Made by a program: the position numbers and the translations under genes. The notes below the pieces were generated by a model that saw nothing but the letters and a program-made list of their open reading frames with translations, did not search any database and was not told the DNA's origin. Of a stretch of DNA of 64,000 nt, positions 36,308-46,082 are shown piece after piece (position 1 is the first letter of the stretch; each line of letters begins with the position of its first letter). Source of the stretch: Pseudomonas frederiksbergensis (GTDB lineage: Bacteria > Pseudomonadota > Gammaproteobacteria > Pseudomonadales > Pseudomonadaceae). The stretch covers positions 1-64,000 of the forward strand of contig NZ_MOBR01000008.1 in the NCBI RefSeq assembly GCF_003732705.1, given 5' to 3'.

Positions 36308-38587
36308 TTAAAGGGTCTTGACCGAAGCCGGATTGATCATCCGCGCCAACCCAAGGTTCTTCAGCGCCAATTGCAGCGAGCTGTGGATAACTTGCGGGTT
36401 GTCGATGGTCATCAGTTCCGCGAGCAATTCCTTGGCCTTGCTCAGGTTGATCTGACGCAGCATCCACTTCACCTTCGGCAAGTTGGTGGCGTTCATCGAC
36501 AGACTGTCGAAACCCATCGCCATCAACAGCACTGCCGCTGCCGGGTCACCGGCCATTTCACCGCAGATACTCACCGGTTTGCCTTCGGCATGGGCGTCAC
36601 GCACTACGTTCTGCAAGGCTTGCAGCACGGCCGGGTGCAGGTAGTCGTAGAGATCGGCCACGCGCGGGTTGTTGCGGTCCACCGCCAGCAGGTACTGCGT
36701 CAGGTCATTGGAGCCGACCGACAGGAAGTCCACTTGCCGCGCCAGCTCCTTGGTTTGATAAACCGCCGCCGGAATCTCGATCATCACGCCAATCGGCGGC
36801 ATCGGCACGTCGGTGCCTTCGTCGCGGACTTCGCCCCAGGCCCGGTGAATCAGGTGCAGGGCTTCTTCGAGTTCGTGGATGCCGGAGATCATCGGCAGCA
36901 GGATCCGCAGGTTGTTCAAGCCTTCGCTGGCCTTGAGCATCGCGCGGGTCTGCACCAGGAAGATTTCCGGGTGGTCGAGGGTGACGCGAATGCCGCGCCA
37001 GCCCAGGAACGGGTTGTCTTCCTTGATCGGGAAGTACGACAGCGACTTGTCACCGCCGATGTCCAGGCTGCGCATGGTCACCGGTTGCGGATGGAACGCG
37101 GCCAGTTGCTCGCGATAAATCGCCAACTGCTCTTTTTCGCTCGGGAAACGCTGGTTGATCATGAACGGCACTTCGGTGCGGTACAGACCGACACCCTCGG
37201 CGCCGCGCTTCTGCGCCCGCGCCACGTCCGCCAGCAAGCCGGTGTTGACCCACAGCGGCATGCGGTGGCCATCGAGGGTCACGCACGGCAGGTCGCGCAG
37301 CGTGTCGAGCCCCAGGGCCAGTTGTTTCTCTTCCTCCACCACCTCGGCGAACTGCTTGCGCAGAACTTCGCTGGGGTTGGTGTAGACCTCGCCCTTGGTG
37401 CCATCGACGATCAGGTCGATGCCATCGACCTTGGCATAGGGCAGGTCGACCAGGCCCATCACCGTCGGGATGCCCATCGCCCGGGCGAGGATCGCGACGT
37501 GTGAGTTGCCTGACCCGAGGACCGAGACCAGACCGACCAGCGTGCCTTCCGGCACCTCGCCGAGCATGGCCGGCGTCAGCTCTTCGCTGACCAGAATGGT
37601 TTTTTCCGGATAGACCAGATTCTGCTGACGCTCTTCCTGCAAGTAAGCGAGCAGGCGCCGGCCCAAGTCCTTGACGTCCGACGCCCGCTCACGCAGGTAA
37701 GCATCGTCCATCAATTCGAAACGGTTGACGTGATCGGTGACCACCTGGCGCAGCGCGCCCTGGGCCCACTGGCCGGTCTTGATGACGGTAGTGACTTCGT
37801 TGCCCAGCGCAGCATCGTCGAGCATCATCAAATAGACGTCGAACAGCGCGCGCTCTTCTGGCCGCAATTGCGTGGCCAGTTTGGCCGACAACGCGCGCAT
37901 GTCGGCGCGCACGCCTTCGATGGCGGTCTTGAACAGCCCGAGCTCGGCGTCGATGTCGGTGATGGTTTTGTCCGGCACTACGTCCAGATCAGCCGGCGGC
38001 AGCATGACCACCGCGGTCCCGACCGCCGCACCCGGCGAACCCGGTACGCCGACGAACTTGGCTTCCTGGATGCCTTTGCCCTGGCGGCCCAGGCCACGGA
38101 TCGAACCGGTGGCCTCGGCGTGGGCGATAACGCCGGCCAGTTGCGCGCTCATGGTCACGAGGAAGGCTTCTTCACCTTCATCGAACTGACGGCGTTCTTT
38201 TTGCTGAATGACCAACACGCCGACGACGCGACGGTGGTGAATGATCGGCGCCCCGAGGAATGAGGCATAGCGCTCTTCACCGGTCTCGGCGAAGTAGCGG
38301 TAGCGCGGGTGATCCGCGGCGTTTTCGAGGTTCAGGGGTTCTTCACGCGTGCCGACCAGGCCAACCAGACCTTCGTTGGGTGCCATGCTGACTTTGCCGA
38401 TCGAGCGCTTGTTCAAGCCCTCGGTGGCCATCAGCACGAAGCGGTTGGTTTCCGGGTCAAGCAGGTAGACCGAGCAGACCTGGCTGCCCATGGCCTCTTT
38501 GACGCGCAACACAATAATCCCCAACGCCGCCTTGAGATCCTTGGCGGAGTTAACTTCCTGGACGATCTTGCGCAGCGTATTGAGCAT
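36308..38587 (-). CDS. ptsP: Nitrogen-PTS enzyme I (GAF-domain phosphoenolpyruvate phosphotransferase)
   Basis: 759 residues. N-terminal GAF sensor domain (about residues 17-155, with LGAPIIHHRRVVGVLVIQQ), then the enzyme I part with the phosphorylated histidine in GSGNSHVAILARAMGIPTV and the PEP-binding TIM barrel (LYRTEVPFM, SVGSNDLTQYLLAVDR, ISICGEMAGDP-like). It starts the PEP to NPr to EIIA-Ntr phosphorelay that senses glutamine/2-oxoglutarate and influences potassium, nitrogen and virulence functions. It follows rppH by 22 bases on the same strand, the conserved rppH-ptsP operon. Confidence 0.95.
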   Translation of the reverse strand: MLNTLRKIVQEVNSAKDLKAALGIIVLRVKEAMGSQVCSVYLLDPETNRFVLMATEGLNKRSIGKVSMAPNEGLVGLVGTREEPLNLENAADHPRYRYFAETGEERYASFLGAPIIHHRRVVGVLVIQQKERRQFDEGEEAFLVTMSAQLAGVIAHAEATGSIRGLGRQGKGIQEAKFVGVPGSPGAAVGTAVVMLPPADLDVVPDKTITDIDAELGLFKTAIEGVRADMRALSAKLATQLRPEERALFDVYLMMLDDAALGNEVTTVIKTGQWAQGALRQVVTDHVNRFELMDDAYLRERASDVKDLGRRLLAYLQEERQQNLVYPEKTILVSEELTPAMLGEVPEGTLVGLVSVLGSGNSHVAILARAMGIPTVMGLVDLPYAKVDGIDLIVDGTKGEVYTNPSEVLRKQFAEVVEEEKQLALGLDTLRDLPCVTLDGHRMPLWVNTGLLADVARAQKRGAEGVGLYRTEVPFMINQRFPSEKEQLAIYREQLAAFHPQPVTMRSLDIGGDKSLSYFPIKEDNPFLGWRGIRVTLDHPEIFLVQTRAMLKASEGLNNLRILLPMISGIHELEEALHLIHRAWGEVRDEGTDVPMPPIGVMIEIPAAVYQTKELARQVDFLSVGSNDLTQYLLAVDRNNPRVADLYDYLHPAVLQALQNVVRDAHAEGKPVSICGEMAGDPAAAVLLMAMGFDSLSMNATNLPKVKWMLRQINLSKAKELLAELMTIDNPQVIHSSLQLALKNLGLARMINPASVKTL

Positions 38588-38609
38588 GGCTCGGGGTCGA
38601 ACTCCGTCG

Positions 38610-39089
38610 TCAGTCGCGCGCTAAAAGGCGCGGGGCAAGCTCTTTGAGAGCGCGTCGATACACCTCGCGCTTGAATGTCACCACCTGGCCCAACGGATAC
38701 CAATAACTGACCCAGCGCCAGCCATCGAATTCCGGTTTACCGGTCAAATCCATCCGCACCCGCTGCTCGTTGGAGATCAGGCGCAGGAGAAACCATTTCT
38801 GTTTCTGGCCGATGCACAGCGGTTGGCTGTGGGTACGGACCAGACGTTGCGGCAAACGATAGCGCAACCAGCCCCGGGTGCAGGCGAGAATTTCAACATC
38901 TTCGCGCTCCAGGCCGACTTCTTCGTTCAACTCGCGGAACAAGGCGTCTTCCGGCGTCTCCTGGGGGTTGATCCCACCCTGTGGAAACTGCCAGGCATCT
39001 TGATTGATACGGCGAGCCCATAGCACCTGGCCGGCATCATTCGTGAGAATGATCCCGACATTGGGGCGGAAACCATCGGGGTCGATCAC
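38610..39089 (-). CDS. rppH: RNA pyrophosphohydrolase
   Basis: 159 residues, Nudix hydrolase. It removes pyrophosphate from the 5' end of mRNAs, which starts RNase E-dependent decay. The Nudix box is [22 protein letters not shown], with the catalytic glutamates in RELNEEVG. The start is a GTG at 39089, chosen because RppH begins with a [12 protein letters not shown] segment and gaggttg lies upstream. Longer frames from 39233 add cysteine-rich sequence not seen in the family. Confidence 0.94.
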   Translation of the reverse strand: MIDPDGFRPNVGIILTNDAGQVLWARRINQDAWQFPQGGINPQETPEDALFRELNEEVGLEREDVEILACTRGWLRYRLPQRLVRTHSQPLCIGQKQKWFLLRLISNEQRVRMDLTGKPEFDGWRWVSYWYPLGQVVTFKREVYRRALKELAPRLLARD

Positions 39090-39232
39090 GGCAACAACCT
39101 CGCAAACGCATGTCGCCGCATTGTTCCACAAAGGTTGTGAAGGCAGCAACGAGCCGGCCCACCTTATGTGCACTCTTGTGAAAAGTACGTATTCTGGGGG
39201 CCTTTCTACAGACTTTTCAGCGAGTAACTGCA

Positions 39233-39889
39233 ATGCGGCTGGCTTTATTCGACTTGGACAACACGCTTTTGGGCGGCGACAGTGACCACGCCTGGGGCGA
39301 TTACCTGTGCGAGCGCGGCTTTCTCGATGCCGTGACGTACAAGGCGCGCAACGACGAGTTCTATCAGGATTACCTGGCGGGCAAGCTCGATCAGGCCGAG
39401 TACCTGAACTTTTGCCTGGAAATTCTCGGCCGTACCGAGATGACCACCCTGAATCAGTGGCATCTGGACTACATGCGCGACTGCATCGAACCGATCGTGC
39501 TGCCCAAGGCTATCGAGTTGCTGGCCAAACACCGCGACGCGGGCGACAAACTGGTGATCATCACCGCCACCAACCGTTTCGTCACCGGGCCGATTGCCCA
39601 ACGCCTGGGCGTTGAAACCCTGATCGCCACCGAATGCGAAATGGTCGATGGCCGCTACAGCGGCCGCAGCACCGGCATTCCCTGCTTCAAGGAAGGCAAG
39701 GTCACGCGGCTGAATCGTTGGCTGGAAGAGACCGGGTATTCGCTGGAAGACAGCTATTTCTATAGCGATTCGATGAATGATTTGCCGTTGTTGGAGCAGG
39801 TGACGCATCCGGTGGCGGTGGATCCTGATCCGAATCTGCGGGCCGAGGCCCAGAAGCGGGGTTGGCCGGTAATGACTCTGCGCGACTGA
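39233..39889 (+). CDS. HAD-IB family phosphatase
   Basis: 218 residues with HAD motif [14 protein letters not shown], motif II in IITATNRF, and motif III/IV in [12 protein letters not shown]. The arrangement resembles the SerB-like HAD-IB subfamily, which includes histidinol-phosphate and phosphoserine phosphatases. The substrate is not evident. It is divergent from rppH with 143 bases between them; serA at 47682 is not nearby enough to imply serine synthesis. Confidence 0.86.
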   Translation: MRLALFDLDNTLLGGDSDHAWGDYLCERGFLDAVTYKARNDEFYQDYLAGKLDQAEYLNFCLEILGRTEMTTLNQWHLDYMRDCIEPIVLPKAIELLAKHRDAGDKLVIITATNRFVTGPIAQRLGVETLIATECEMVDGRYSGRSTGIPCFKEGKVTRLNRWLEETGYSLEDSYFYSDSMNDLPLLEQVTHPVAVDPDPNLRAEAQKRGWPVMTLRD

Positions 39890-39894
39890 TATCG

Positions 39895-40004
39895 CCTTCG
39901 CGGGCAAGCCTCGCTCCTACAGGATTTGTGTTGCACGCCGGAAATGGACACGGCGCATAAACCGTAGGAGCGAGCGGTGCGACGATTCGACTTGCCCGCG
40001 AAGG
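39895..40004. repeat. REP doublet A5 with a split right half
   Basis: The left half is normal (cgcgggcaagcctcgctcc, 39900 onward). The right half is interrupted: ggagcgag (39966-39973) and cttgcccgcgaag (39991-40003) are separated by cggtgcgacgattcga. Confidence 0.8.
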
Positions 40005-40024
40005 GGCCGACTCGGTCAAAAACC

Positions 40025-40450
40025 TTAAACCGGTTTCGCGCCCATCAAACCCGCAATCGCGATCAAGCAGACAAAACTGAACAACGCCAACGCAAAGGTA
40101 AATTTCCCAACGCCACCCGGCGCCGTGCGCAGTTTGTTGAGGCGCACCAGCAGCCAGAACCACGCCAGCGCCGCCACGGTGTAGAGCACGCTCGACGCCA
40201 GAATCCAGGTCTGCCCCAGCGGCCAGCCCACCAGATGCACCATCCACCAGCCCGTGAACGGCATGCTCAGCAACGCCAGCCCCATCAGCAGCCAGACGAA
40301 CACCCGTGGCCGTTGCAGCGTGCGTGCCGCAGCAGTCGCATCGCCACTACGCCGCGTTTGCCAAACCCATATCCCCAAGCCCAGCGCACAGCCCAACAAT
40401 ATTGCCGTCGCCGCGGTGTGTGCCATTTTCAGGGCGGTTAACGTTTCCAT
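40025..40450 (-). CDS. DUF2269-like small membrane protein
   Basis: 141 residues with four hydrophobic spans (about residues 10-30, 50-72, 82-103 and 117-138) and short charged loops. The pattern fits the DUF2269 family of predicted inner-membrane proteins. No catalytic motif is seen. It lies 39 bases downstream of ilvA on the same strand and might share its transcript. Function unknown. Confidence 0.75.
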   Translation of the reverse strand: METLTALKMAHTAATAILLGCALGLGIWVWQTRRSGDATAAARTLQRPRVFVWLLMGLALLSMPFTGWWMVHLVGWPLGQTWILASSVLYTVAALAWFWLLVRLNKLRTAPGGVGKFTFALALFSFVCLIAIAGLMGAKPV

Positions 40451-40489
40451 GGTTCGATTTCCTTATGACTTGCCGATCAGCGTAGCCGC

Positions 40490-42004
40490 TCAGCCAAGAA
40501 ACAGCTTATAGGCCGGGTTGTCGCTTTCATCCCAGTACGGGTAGCCGATTTCTTCCAGGGCCGCAGGCACCAGGTGACGTTCGTCGTGGGGCACTTGCAG
40601 GCCGGCGACCACACGGCCATCCGCCGCGCCGTGGTTGCGGTAGTGGAACATCGAGATGTTCCAGCGCCCGCCCAGTTTGTTGAGAAAGTTGAACAGCGCC
40701 CCCGGACGTTCCGGGAATTCGAAACGCAGAATCACTTCATCGACCACCTGCGCCGCGCGACCACCGACCATATGCCGGATGTGTAACTTGGCCAGCTCGT
40801 TGTCGGTCAGGTCGAGCACCGGAAAACCTTGCTCACTGAGGCTGGCGATCAGCGCACTGCGAGGGTCGTTGTCCGGGTGCGTCTGCACGCCAACGAAGAT
40901 GTGCGCTTCGCTGCCGGTGTTGTAGCGGTAGTTGAATTCGGTGATCTGGCGCTTGCCGATGGCTTCGCAGAACGCCTTGAAGCTGCCCGGTTTCTCGGGG
41001 ATGGTCACCGCGATAATCGCTTCGCGACCTTCGCCCAGCTCGGCGCGTTCGGCGACGTGGCGCAAGCGGTCGAAGTTGACGTTGGCGCCGGAGTCGATGG
41101 CCACGAACGTCTGGCCGGTGACGCCATTAAGGTCGATGTATTTCTTGATCCCGGCCACACCCAGGGCACCGGCAGGCTCGGTGATCGAGCGGGTATCGTC
41201 GTAGATATCCTTGATCGCCGCGCAGATTTCGTCGGTGCTGACGGTGATCACTTCATCGACATAGTCTTTGCAGATATCGAAGGTGTGTTGACCGATCTGC
41301 GCCACTGCCACGCCATCGGCAAAGATGCCCACGGTTGGCAGAATCACCCGTTCGCCAGCGGCCATGGCGGCTTGCAGGCAGTTGGAGTCATCCGGCTCGA
41401 CGCCAATGATCTTGATTTCCGGGCGCAGGTATTTCACGTAGGCCGCGATGCCGGCGATCAAACCGCCGCCGCCCACTGGAACGAAAATCGCGTCGAGACG
41501 GCCTGGGTGCTGGCGCAGAATCTCCATCGCCACCGTGCCCTGCCCGGCAATGGTGTGGGGATCGTCGTAGGGGTGGATGTAGACGTAGCCTTTTTCGTCG
41601 ACCAGTTTCAGCGAGTAGGCCAGGGCTTCCGGAAACGAATCACCGTGCAGCACCACTTTGCCACCGCGGGAACGCACGCCTTCGACTTTGATCTCGGGGG
41701 TGGTCTTGGGCATGACGATGGTCGCTTTGACGCCCAACACCTTGGCCGCCAGGGCCAGGCCTTGGGCATGGTTGCCCGCCGAGGCCGTGACCACACCGCG
41801 TGCGCGCTCTTCATCGCTCAACTGGGTCAGCTTGTTGTAAGCGCCGCGAATCTTGAACGAGAACACTGGCTGCAAGTCTTCGCGCTTGAGCCAAATGTTA
41901 TTGCCCAGCCGCTCGGAGAGCTGGCGGGCAGTCTGCAATGGGGTTTCTACGGCAACGTCATAAACGCGCGAGGTGAGGATCTTTTTGACGTACTGTTCGA
42001 GCAT
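40490..42004 (-). CDS. ilvA: Biosynthetic threonine ammonia-lyase
   Basis: 504 residues. PLP enzyme making 2-oxobutanoate from threonine, the first step of isoleucine synthesis. The PLP lysine is in FSFKIRGAYN (Lys51) and the phosphate-binding glycine loop is PVGGGGLIAG. The C-terminal third (about 330-500) holds two ACT-like regulatory subdomains, as expected for the isoleucine-inhibited biosynthetic form rather than the short catabolic one. ilvD at 14110 acts later in the same pathway. Confidence 0.95.
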   Translation of the reverse strand: MLEQYVKKILTSRVYDVAVETPLQTARQLSERLGNNIWLKREDLQPVFSFKIRGAYNKLTQLSDEERARGVVTASAGNHAQGLALAAKVLGVKATIVMPKTTPEIKVEGVRSRGGKVVLHGDSFPEALAYSLKLVDEKGYVYIHPYDDPHTIAGQGTVAMEILRQHPGRLDAIFVPVGGGGLIAGIAAYVKYLRPEIKIIGVEPDDSNCLQAAMAAGERVILPTVGIFADGVAVAQIGQHTFDICKDYVDEVITVSTDEICAAIKDIYDDTRSITEPAGALGVAGIKKYIDLNGVTGQTFVAIDSGANVNFDRLRHVAERAELGEGREAIIAVTIPEKPGSFKAFCEAIGKRQITEFNYRYNTGSEAHIFVGVQTHPDNDPRSALIASLSEQGFPVLDLTDNELAKLHIRHMVGGRAAQVVDEVILRFEFPERPGALFNFLNKLGGRWNISMFHYRNHGAADGRVVAGLQVPHDERHLVPAALEEIGYPYWDESDNPAYKLFLG

Positions 42005-42309
42005 CGGAAAGCATCACTGAGCGGGTTGGGCAGGGCCAAGGAGTCTAACCCGGCTTTTGCCTGAGCGACCACACTAAACGGGTGGTTTTACCTCACCGAA
42101 ACGAATCACCACCTGTAGGAGCAAAGCTTGCTCGCGAAGAGGTCATCACATCCAATACATATGTCGGCAGAAAAACCGCTTCGCGAGCAAGCTTTGCTCC
42201 TACAGGTATCGGCGTGACGTTGAGCCGCAAACACGGCCAATGACCTTCCCCGCCCCGAAGCCTATAATGCCGGCCTTTCCGTTCTCCCCTTGCCCGCTTC
42301 GGAGCCCGC
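42005..42309. other. Gene-free 305 bases between ilvA and rpiA
   Basis: The region between divergent ilvA and rpiA holds REP doublet A6 (42112-42206) and the promoters of both genes; gcctataatgccgg at 42260-42273 contains a good -10 (tataat) for rpiA. No coding sequence is seen. Confidence 0.7.
42112..42206. repeat. REP doublet A6 (variant gctcgcgaag halves)
   Basis: ctgtaggagcaaagcttgctcgcg and its inverted partner at 42181-42206. Same family as the other A elements with gctcgcg in place of gcccgcg; halves point outward compared with most. Confidence 0.82.
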
Positions 42310-42981
42310 ATGACCCAGGATCAACTCAAACAGGCAGTGGCCCAGGCCGCCGTCGACTTCATCCTTCCGAAACTCGATGACAAAAGCGTCGTCGGCGTCG
42401 GCACCGGCTCCACCGCCAACTGCTTCATCGATGCACTGGCCAAGCACAAGGGCGCTTTCGATGGCGCTGTCGCCAGTTCCGAAGCCACCGCAGCCCGGCT
42501 CAAGGGCCACGGCATTCCGGTGTATGAGCTGAACACCGTCAGCGACCTGGAGTTCTACGTCGACGGCGCCGATGAAAGCGACGCGCACCTGAACCTGATC
42601 AAGGGCGGCGGCGCCGCCCTGACCCGCGAGAAGATCGTCGCGGCCGTGGCCAAGACCTTCATCTGCATCGCCGACGGCAGCAAACTGGTGCCAGTACTCG
42701 GCGCGTTCCCGCTGCCGGTGGAAGTGATCCCGATGGCCCGCAGCCACGTGGCCCGCGAGCTGGTGAAACTGGGCGGCGACCCGGTTTACCGCGAAGGCGT
42801 GCTGACCGACAACGGCAATATCATCCTCGACGTGTTCAACATGCAGATCACCAACCCGGTGGAGCTGGAGACGCAGATCAATGCGATCGTCGGCGTGGTC
42901 ACCAATGGCCTGTTCGCGGCGCGTCCGGCGGATTTGCTGTTGTTGGGCACTTCTGAAGGCGTAAAAACCCTCAAGGCCTGA
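42310..42981 (+). CDS. rpiA: Ribose-5-phosphate isomerase A
   Basis: 223 residues. Interconverts ribose-5-phosphate and ribulose-5-phosphate. The characteristic motifs [22 protein letters not shown] and [14 protein letters not shown] are all intact. Divergent from ilvA. ATG preceded by ttcggagcccgc. Housekeeping gene of the pentose phosphate pathway. Confidence 0.96.
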   Translation: MTQDQLKQAVAQAAVDFILPKLDDKSVVGVGTGSTANCFIDALAKHKGAFDGAVASSEATAARLKGHGIPVYELNTVSDLEFYVDGADESDAHLNLIKGGGAALTREKIVAAVAKTFICIADGSKLVPVLGAFPLPVEVIPMARSHVARELVKLGGDPVYREGVLTDNGNIILDVFNMQITNPVELETQINAIVGVVTNGLFAARPADLLLLGTSEGVKTLKA

Positions 42982-42992
42982 GGACTCCCCCG

Positions 42993-43077
42993 TGTAGGAG
43001 CAAAGCTTGCTCGCGATTGGCGGTGTATCTGTCACACCGCGTTATCGTTCTTCGCGAGCAAGCTTTGCTCCTACAGG
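42993..43077. repeat. REP doublet A7 (variant gctcgcgaag halves)
   Basis: Inverted pair between convergent rpiA and the first SdiA-regulated-type gene, with the same gctcgcg variation as A6. Confidence 0.82.
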
Positions 43078-43091
43078 GTTCGGGGTGATTG

Positions 43092-44009
43092 TCAGGGCTG
43101 TGCGGGTTTTTTGAAGGTGTAGAACAGGTTCGGCTCACTGACGAGGTACAACGTACCGTCGTCATCCATCGCGATGCCTTCCGCTTGCGGCACGGTTTTT
43201 TTCAGGCCCTGACGCCCACCATTCAATGACATCGTGCTCAGCGGTCGCCCATCCACATCCAGCTCCATAATCAGCCGTGACTCGTCGGACAGCGCCATCA
43301 AGTGGCCGCTGCGCTCATCGTATTGCAGGCTCGACAGGTCCCGCACGAACATCCCGGCATCGCGCTTGGGATTGTTGACGACGTGCACGGCGTAGGATTT
43401 TTCCGGGTTGTAATGCGGGAAACCCTGCACTTCGTAGACCAGCATTGGGTCGCGCTCCTTGGCGACAAACAACCGCTTGCCCACCGAGTCGTACGCCAGG
43501 CCTTCAAAACCTTTGTTGCCGCTCATGTGCACACCGAGGGTCATCTGCTCGGCGTCGGCGGCGTCGAGGAACGTGGTGTCCTTTTCCAGATGAATCTTGA
43601 TCAAGCGCTGCTGGCTTTCATCGGTGACCACATACGTGTCAGCGCTGATGAACTCCACGGCTTCCGGGTCGCCGAAGCCGATCAGCGAAACCCGCCGCAG
43701 GATCTTGCCGTCGAGGGACATCTCGATCAACTCGGCGTTTTTGTTGGTCACCGTGAACAGGCTTTTGCGCACCGGGTCGTAGGTCAGCGCCGAGACATCA
43801 TCGTCCAGCCCGTCGATCACTTGCGCCTCGATCACCACCCGATACTGGTCCAGACCAATGGAATGCTCACTTGCCGGCTGCCATAGGGTGTGCAGATTGA
43901 ACCAGGCGCGTTCGAACAGGCGCAGGTACTGGCCGATCGCAACGAGCACGATCAGCGCAATCACCGACAGGATCAAAATCAGGGGTTTGGGGCGGGCAAG
44001 TCGACGCAT
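43092..44009 (-). CDS. SdiA-regulated-type (YjiK) beta-propeller protein 1
   Basis: 305 residues. An N-terminal signal anchor (PLILILSVIALIVLVAIGQYLRL) is followed by repeated beta-propeller strands of the YjiK/SdiA-regulated family. Recognisable segments include LTYDPVRKSLFTVTNKNAELIE, FEGLAYDSVGKRLFVAKERDP and PQAEGIAMDDDGTLYLVSEPNLFY. It is probably attached to the inner membrane with the propeller in the periplasm. A paralogue follows upstream at 44185-45114. Function not established for the family. Confidence 0.85.
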   Translation of the reverse strand: MRRLARPKPLILILSVIALIVLVAIGQYLRLFERAWFNLHTLWQPASEHSIGLDQYRVVIEAQVIDGLDDDVSALTYDPVRKSLFTVTNKNAELIEMSLDGKILRRVSLIGFGDPEAVEFISADTYVVTDESQQRLIKIHLEKDTTFLDAADAEQMTLGVHMSGNKGFEGLAYDSVGKRLFVAKERDPMLVYEVQGFPHYNPEKSYAVHVVNNPKRDAGMFVRDLSSLQYDERSGHLMALSDESRLIMELDVDGRPLSTMSLNGGRQGLKKTVPQAEGIAMDDDGTLYLVSEPNLFYTFKKPAQP

Positions 44010-44093
44010 TCAGGCAGCTCGAAAACAGGGCGGGCGGATGAAATACCACGGCCATCTGAATTCAAGCTTAATGGCCAGTGGCCTTGAATCACA

Positions 44094-44165
44094 ACTGTGG
44101 GAGCGAGTCTACTCGCGATGGCGATCTCAAGGACGCCTTCGCCGGCAAGCCGCGCTCCTACAGGA
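44094..44165. repeat. REP doublet A8, diverged
   Basis: Imperfect halves ctgtgggagcgagtctactcgcg and cgccggcaagccgcgctcctacag, between the two paralogous propeller genes. More decayed than the other doublets. Confidence 0.72.
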
Positions 44166-44184
44166 CTGTTCCGCGCAGGGATCG

Positions 44185-45114
44185 TTACTTCTGCTTTTCG
44201 AAGCGATAAAACAGATTCGGTTCGCTGACCATGTACAGCGTGCCCGCTTCGTCCATGGTCACGCCTTCGGCGCGGGGAATGGTCTTTTTCAGGCCATTGA
44301 AACCGCCCAGCAAGGTCATGAAGCTGACCTGCTCGCCCTTCTCGTCCAGTTCCAGCAACAGGTGCGAGTCGGCAGACAGCACCAGGGTGTGACCGGTGCG
44401 CGGGTCGATGGCCAAGGCCGACAGGTTGCGGATGTCCAGTTCGTTACTAACCAGTTTTTGCTTGTCACCCTTGAGGGTCTGGCTGCCGTCGCTTTTCCAG
44501 CTGAACAGCGCCGGCGGACGCTCTTCACCCAGCAACAGTTGTTGATTGCGCGGGTCCCAGGCAACGGCTTCGAAGGCCTTGTTCTGGTCTTTCGACGGGC
44601 CCAGATCGTATTTCGGGAAGTTGTCGCGGTGCAGTTCGCGGGTGTCGGCATCGACCTTGACGATCGACAGCATGTGCTCGCGCTCGTCGGTGATGGCGAT
44701 CAAGCCGTTGCCCATGGTCGTCACGCCTTCCGGGTTGGTCCAGCCCACCAGCGGCATTTTGCGCAACACGTCGCCCTGCAAGGTCAGCTCGACCAGGAAC
44801 GGGTTCTTGCCCATGACCGAGAACAGAGTTTTGGTCTGGGGGTCGTAGGACAGGTCCGACGCCTCGTCCTTTTCCATGCCTGGCAGCAGCTTGGCGTCGA
44901 TCACCGCCCGGTAATCCGGAAGCCAGACACTTTGCTGGCGCTCGGCCGGGGTTTCGAGACGCTCGCGCACCCAAAGCACACCGCGGTCATCCCAATGCAT
45001 GGCAAACGCCAGGCCATAACCCGCCGCTATCACCAGCAACAGCCAGTAATACCAGCGCATCAGGAAACGGGGACGACGAGGGTTTTGCAGAGTCGGGAGC
45101 GGTTGCGTGGCCAT
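44185..45114 (-). CDS. SdiA-regulated-type (YjiK) beta-propeller protein 2
   Basis: 309 residues, clearly a paralogue of the neighbour: N-terminal anchor (RWYYWLLLVIAAGYGLAFA) and the matching propeller blocks LSYDPQTKTLFSVMGKNPFLVE, FEAVAWDPRNQQLLLGEERPP and PRAEGVTMDEAGTLYMVSEPNLFY. The C-terminal end is the most conserved between the two (EPNLFYRFEKQK and EPNLFYTFKKPAQP). A tandem duplication, since diverged, is the simplest explanation. Function unknown. Confidence 0.85.
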   Translation of the reverse strand: MATQPLPTLQNPRRPRFLMRWYYWLLLVIAAGYGLAFAMHWDDRGVLWVRERLETPAERQQSVWLPDYRAVIDAKLLPGMEKDEASDLSYDPQTKTLFSVMGKNPFLVELTLQGDVLRKMPLVGWTNPEGVTTMGNGLIAITDEREHMLSIVKVDADTRELHRDNFPKYDLGPSKDQNKAFEAVAWDPRNQQLLLGEERPPALFSWKSDGSQTLKGDKQKLVSNELDIRNLSALAIDPRTGHTLVLSADSHLLLELDEKGEQVSFMTLLGGFNGLKKTIPRAEGVTMDEAGTLYMVSEPNLFYRFEKQK

Positions 45115-45261
45115 CAGGGATGCGTTCCAGAAATTCAGGCTAAGGGTAATAGCACAAACGGGCAGGCTCGGACGCCAGGAACCGCGGAATTATCCAGACG
45201 AGATGTGAAAAAAACGGGAAATGGCGGGAAAGCCCTGCACGATCACAGAACCTGAGATCAC

Positions 45262-45371
45262 GATCGTTCCCACGCTCTGCGTGGGAATGCATCCCGTGAC
45301 GCTCCGCGTCACATTCGAAGCGGACGCGGAGCGTCCATGGCGGCATTCCCACGCAGAGCGTGGGAACGATC
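45262..45371. repeat. REP doublet B7 (gttcccacgc type)
   Basis: Complete doublet between the second propeller gene and the fumarylacetoacetate hydrolase-family gene. Confidence 0.85.
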
Positions 45372-45380
45372 ATGCGTGAA

Positions 45381-46046
45381 TCAGCGGACGCTGCTGGTGA
45401 AGCTGCTGGCGCCAGTCAATTCCAGAACGATGTCATCACCGACATTCAATGGGCCAACACCCACCGGCGTACCGGTCAGGATCACATCACCGGCCTGCAG
45501 CGAGAAGCAGCCGGCCATGTACTGGATCATCGGCACGATCGGGTTGAGCATGTCCTTGCTGTTGCCATCCTGGCGCACTTCGCCGTTGATGGTCAGGCGG
45601 ATTCCGATGTCGGTCAGGTCGGCGAAGGTGCTGCCGACCACAAACGGTGCAATCACCGCCGCGCCATCAAACGACTTGGCGATTTCCCACGGCAAGCCCT
45701 TGGATTTCAGCTCGGACTGCTTGTCCCGCAGGGTCAGGTCCAGGGCCGGGGCGAAGCCGGAGATGGCATCGAGCACTTCTTCGCGGCTCGGCTTGGTCGA
45801 CAGTGGCTTGCCGATCAACACCGCGATTTCCGCTTCGTAATGCACTCCGCCGCGCTCGGTCGGAATGGCAAAACCGCCTTCCAGCGGCACCACGCAACTG
45901 CCCGGTTTGATGAACAACAGCGGCTCGGTCGGGACCGGATTGTCCAGTTCCTTGGCGTGCTCGGCATAGTTACGGCCGATGCACACCACTTTCCCGAGCG
46001 GGAAGTGAATACGCGTACCGTCGACATACTGGTGCTGATAGCTCAT
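45381..46046 (-). CDS. Fumarylacetoacetate hydrolase-family protein
   Basis: 221 residues, the short FAHD1-like form. Metal-binding acidic motif HYEAEIAVLIGKP and the GRNYAEHAKEL segment are visible, and DVILTGTPVGVGPL closes the active site. FAHD1 homologues act as oxaloacetate decarboxylases or acylpyruvate hydrolases. It lies 36 bases downstream of the D-2-hydroxyglutarate dehydrogenase gene on the same strand, so both probably handle 2-oxo or hydroxy acids. Confidence 0.87.
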   Translation of the reverse strand: MSYQHQYVDGTRIHFPLGKVVCIGRNYAEHAKELDNPVPTEPLLFIKPGSCVVPLEGGFAIPTERGGVHYEAEIAVLIGKPLSTKPSREEVLDAISGFAPALDLTLRDKQSELKSKGLPWEIAKSFDGAAVIAPFVVGSTFADLTDIGIRLTINGEVRQDGNSKDMLNPIVPMIQYMAGCFSLQAGDVILTGTPVGVGPLNVGDDIVLELTGASSFTSSVR

Positions 46047-46082
46047 TACCGACTCCTGCCTCGTTGCTCTTAAGTTCGAAAG

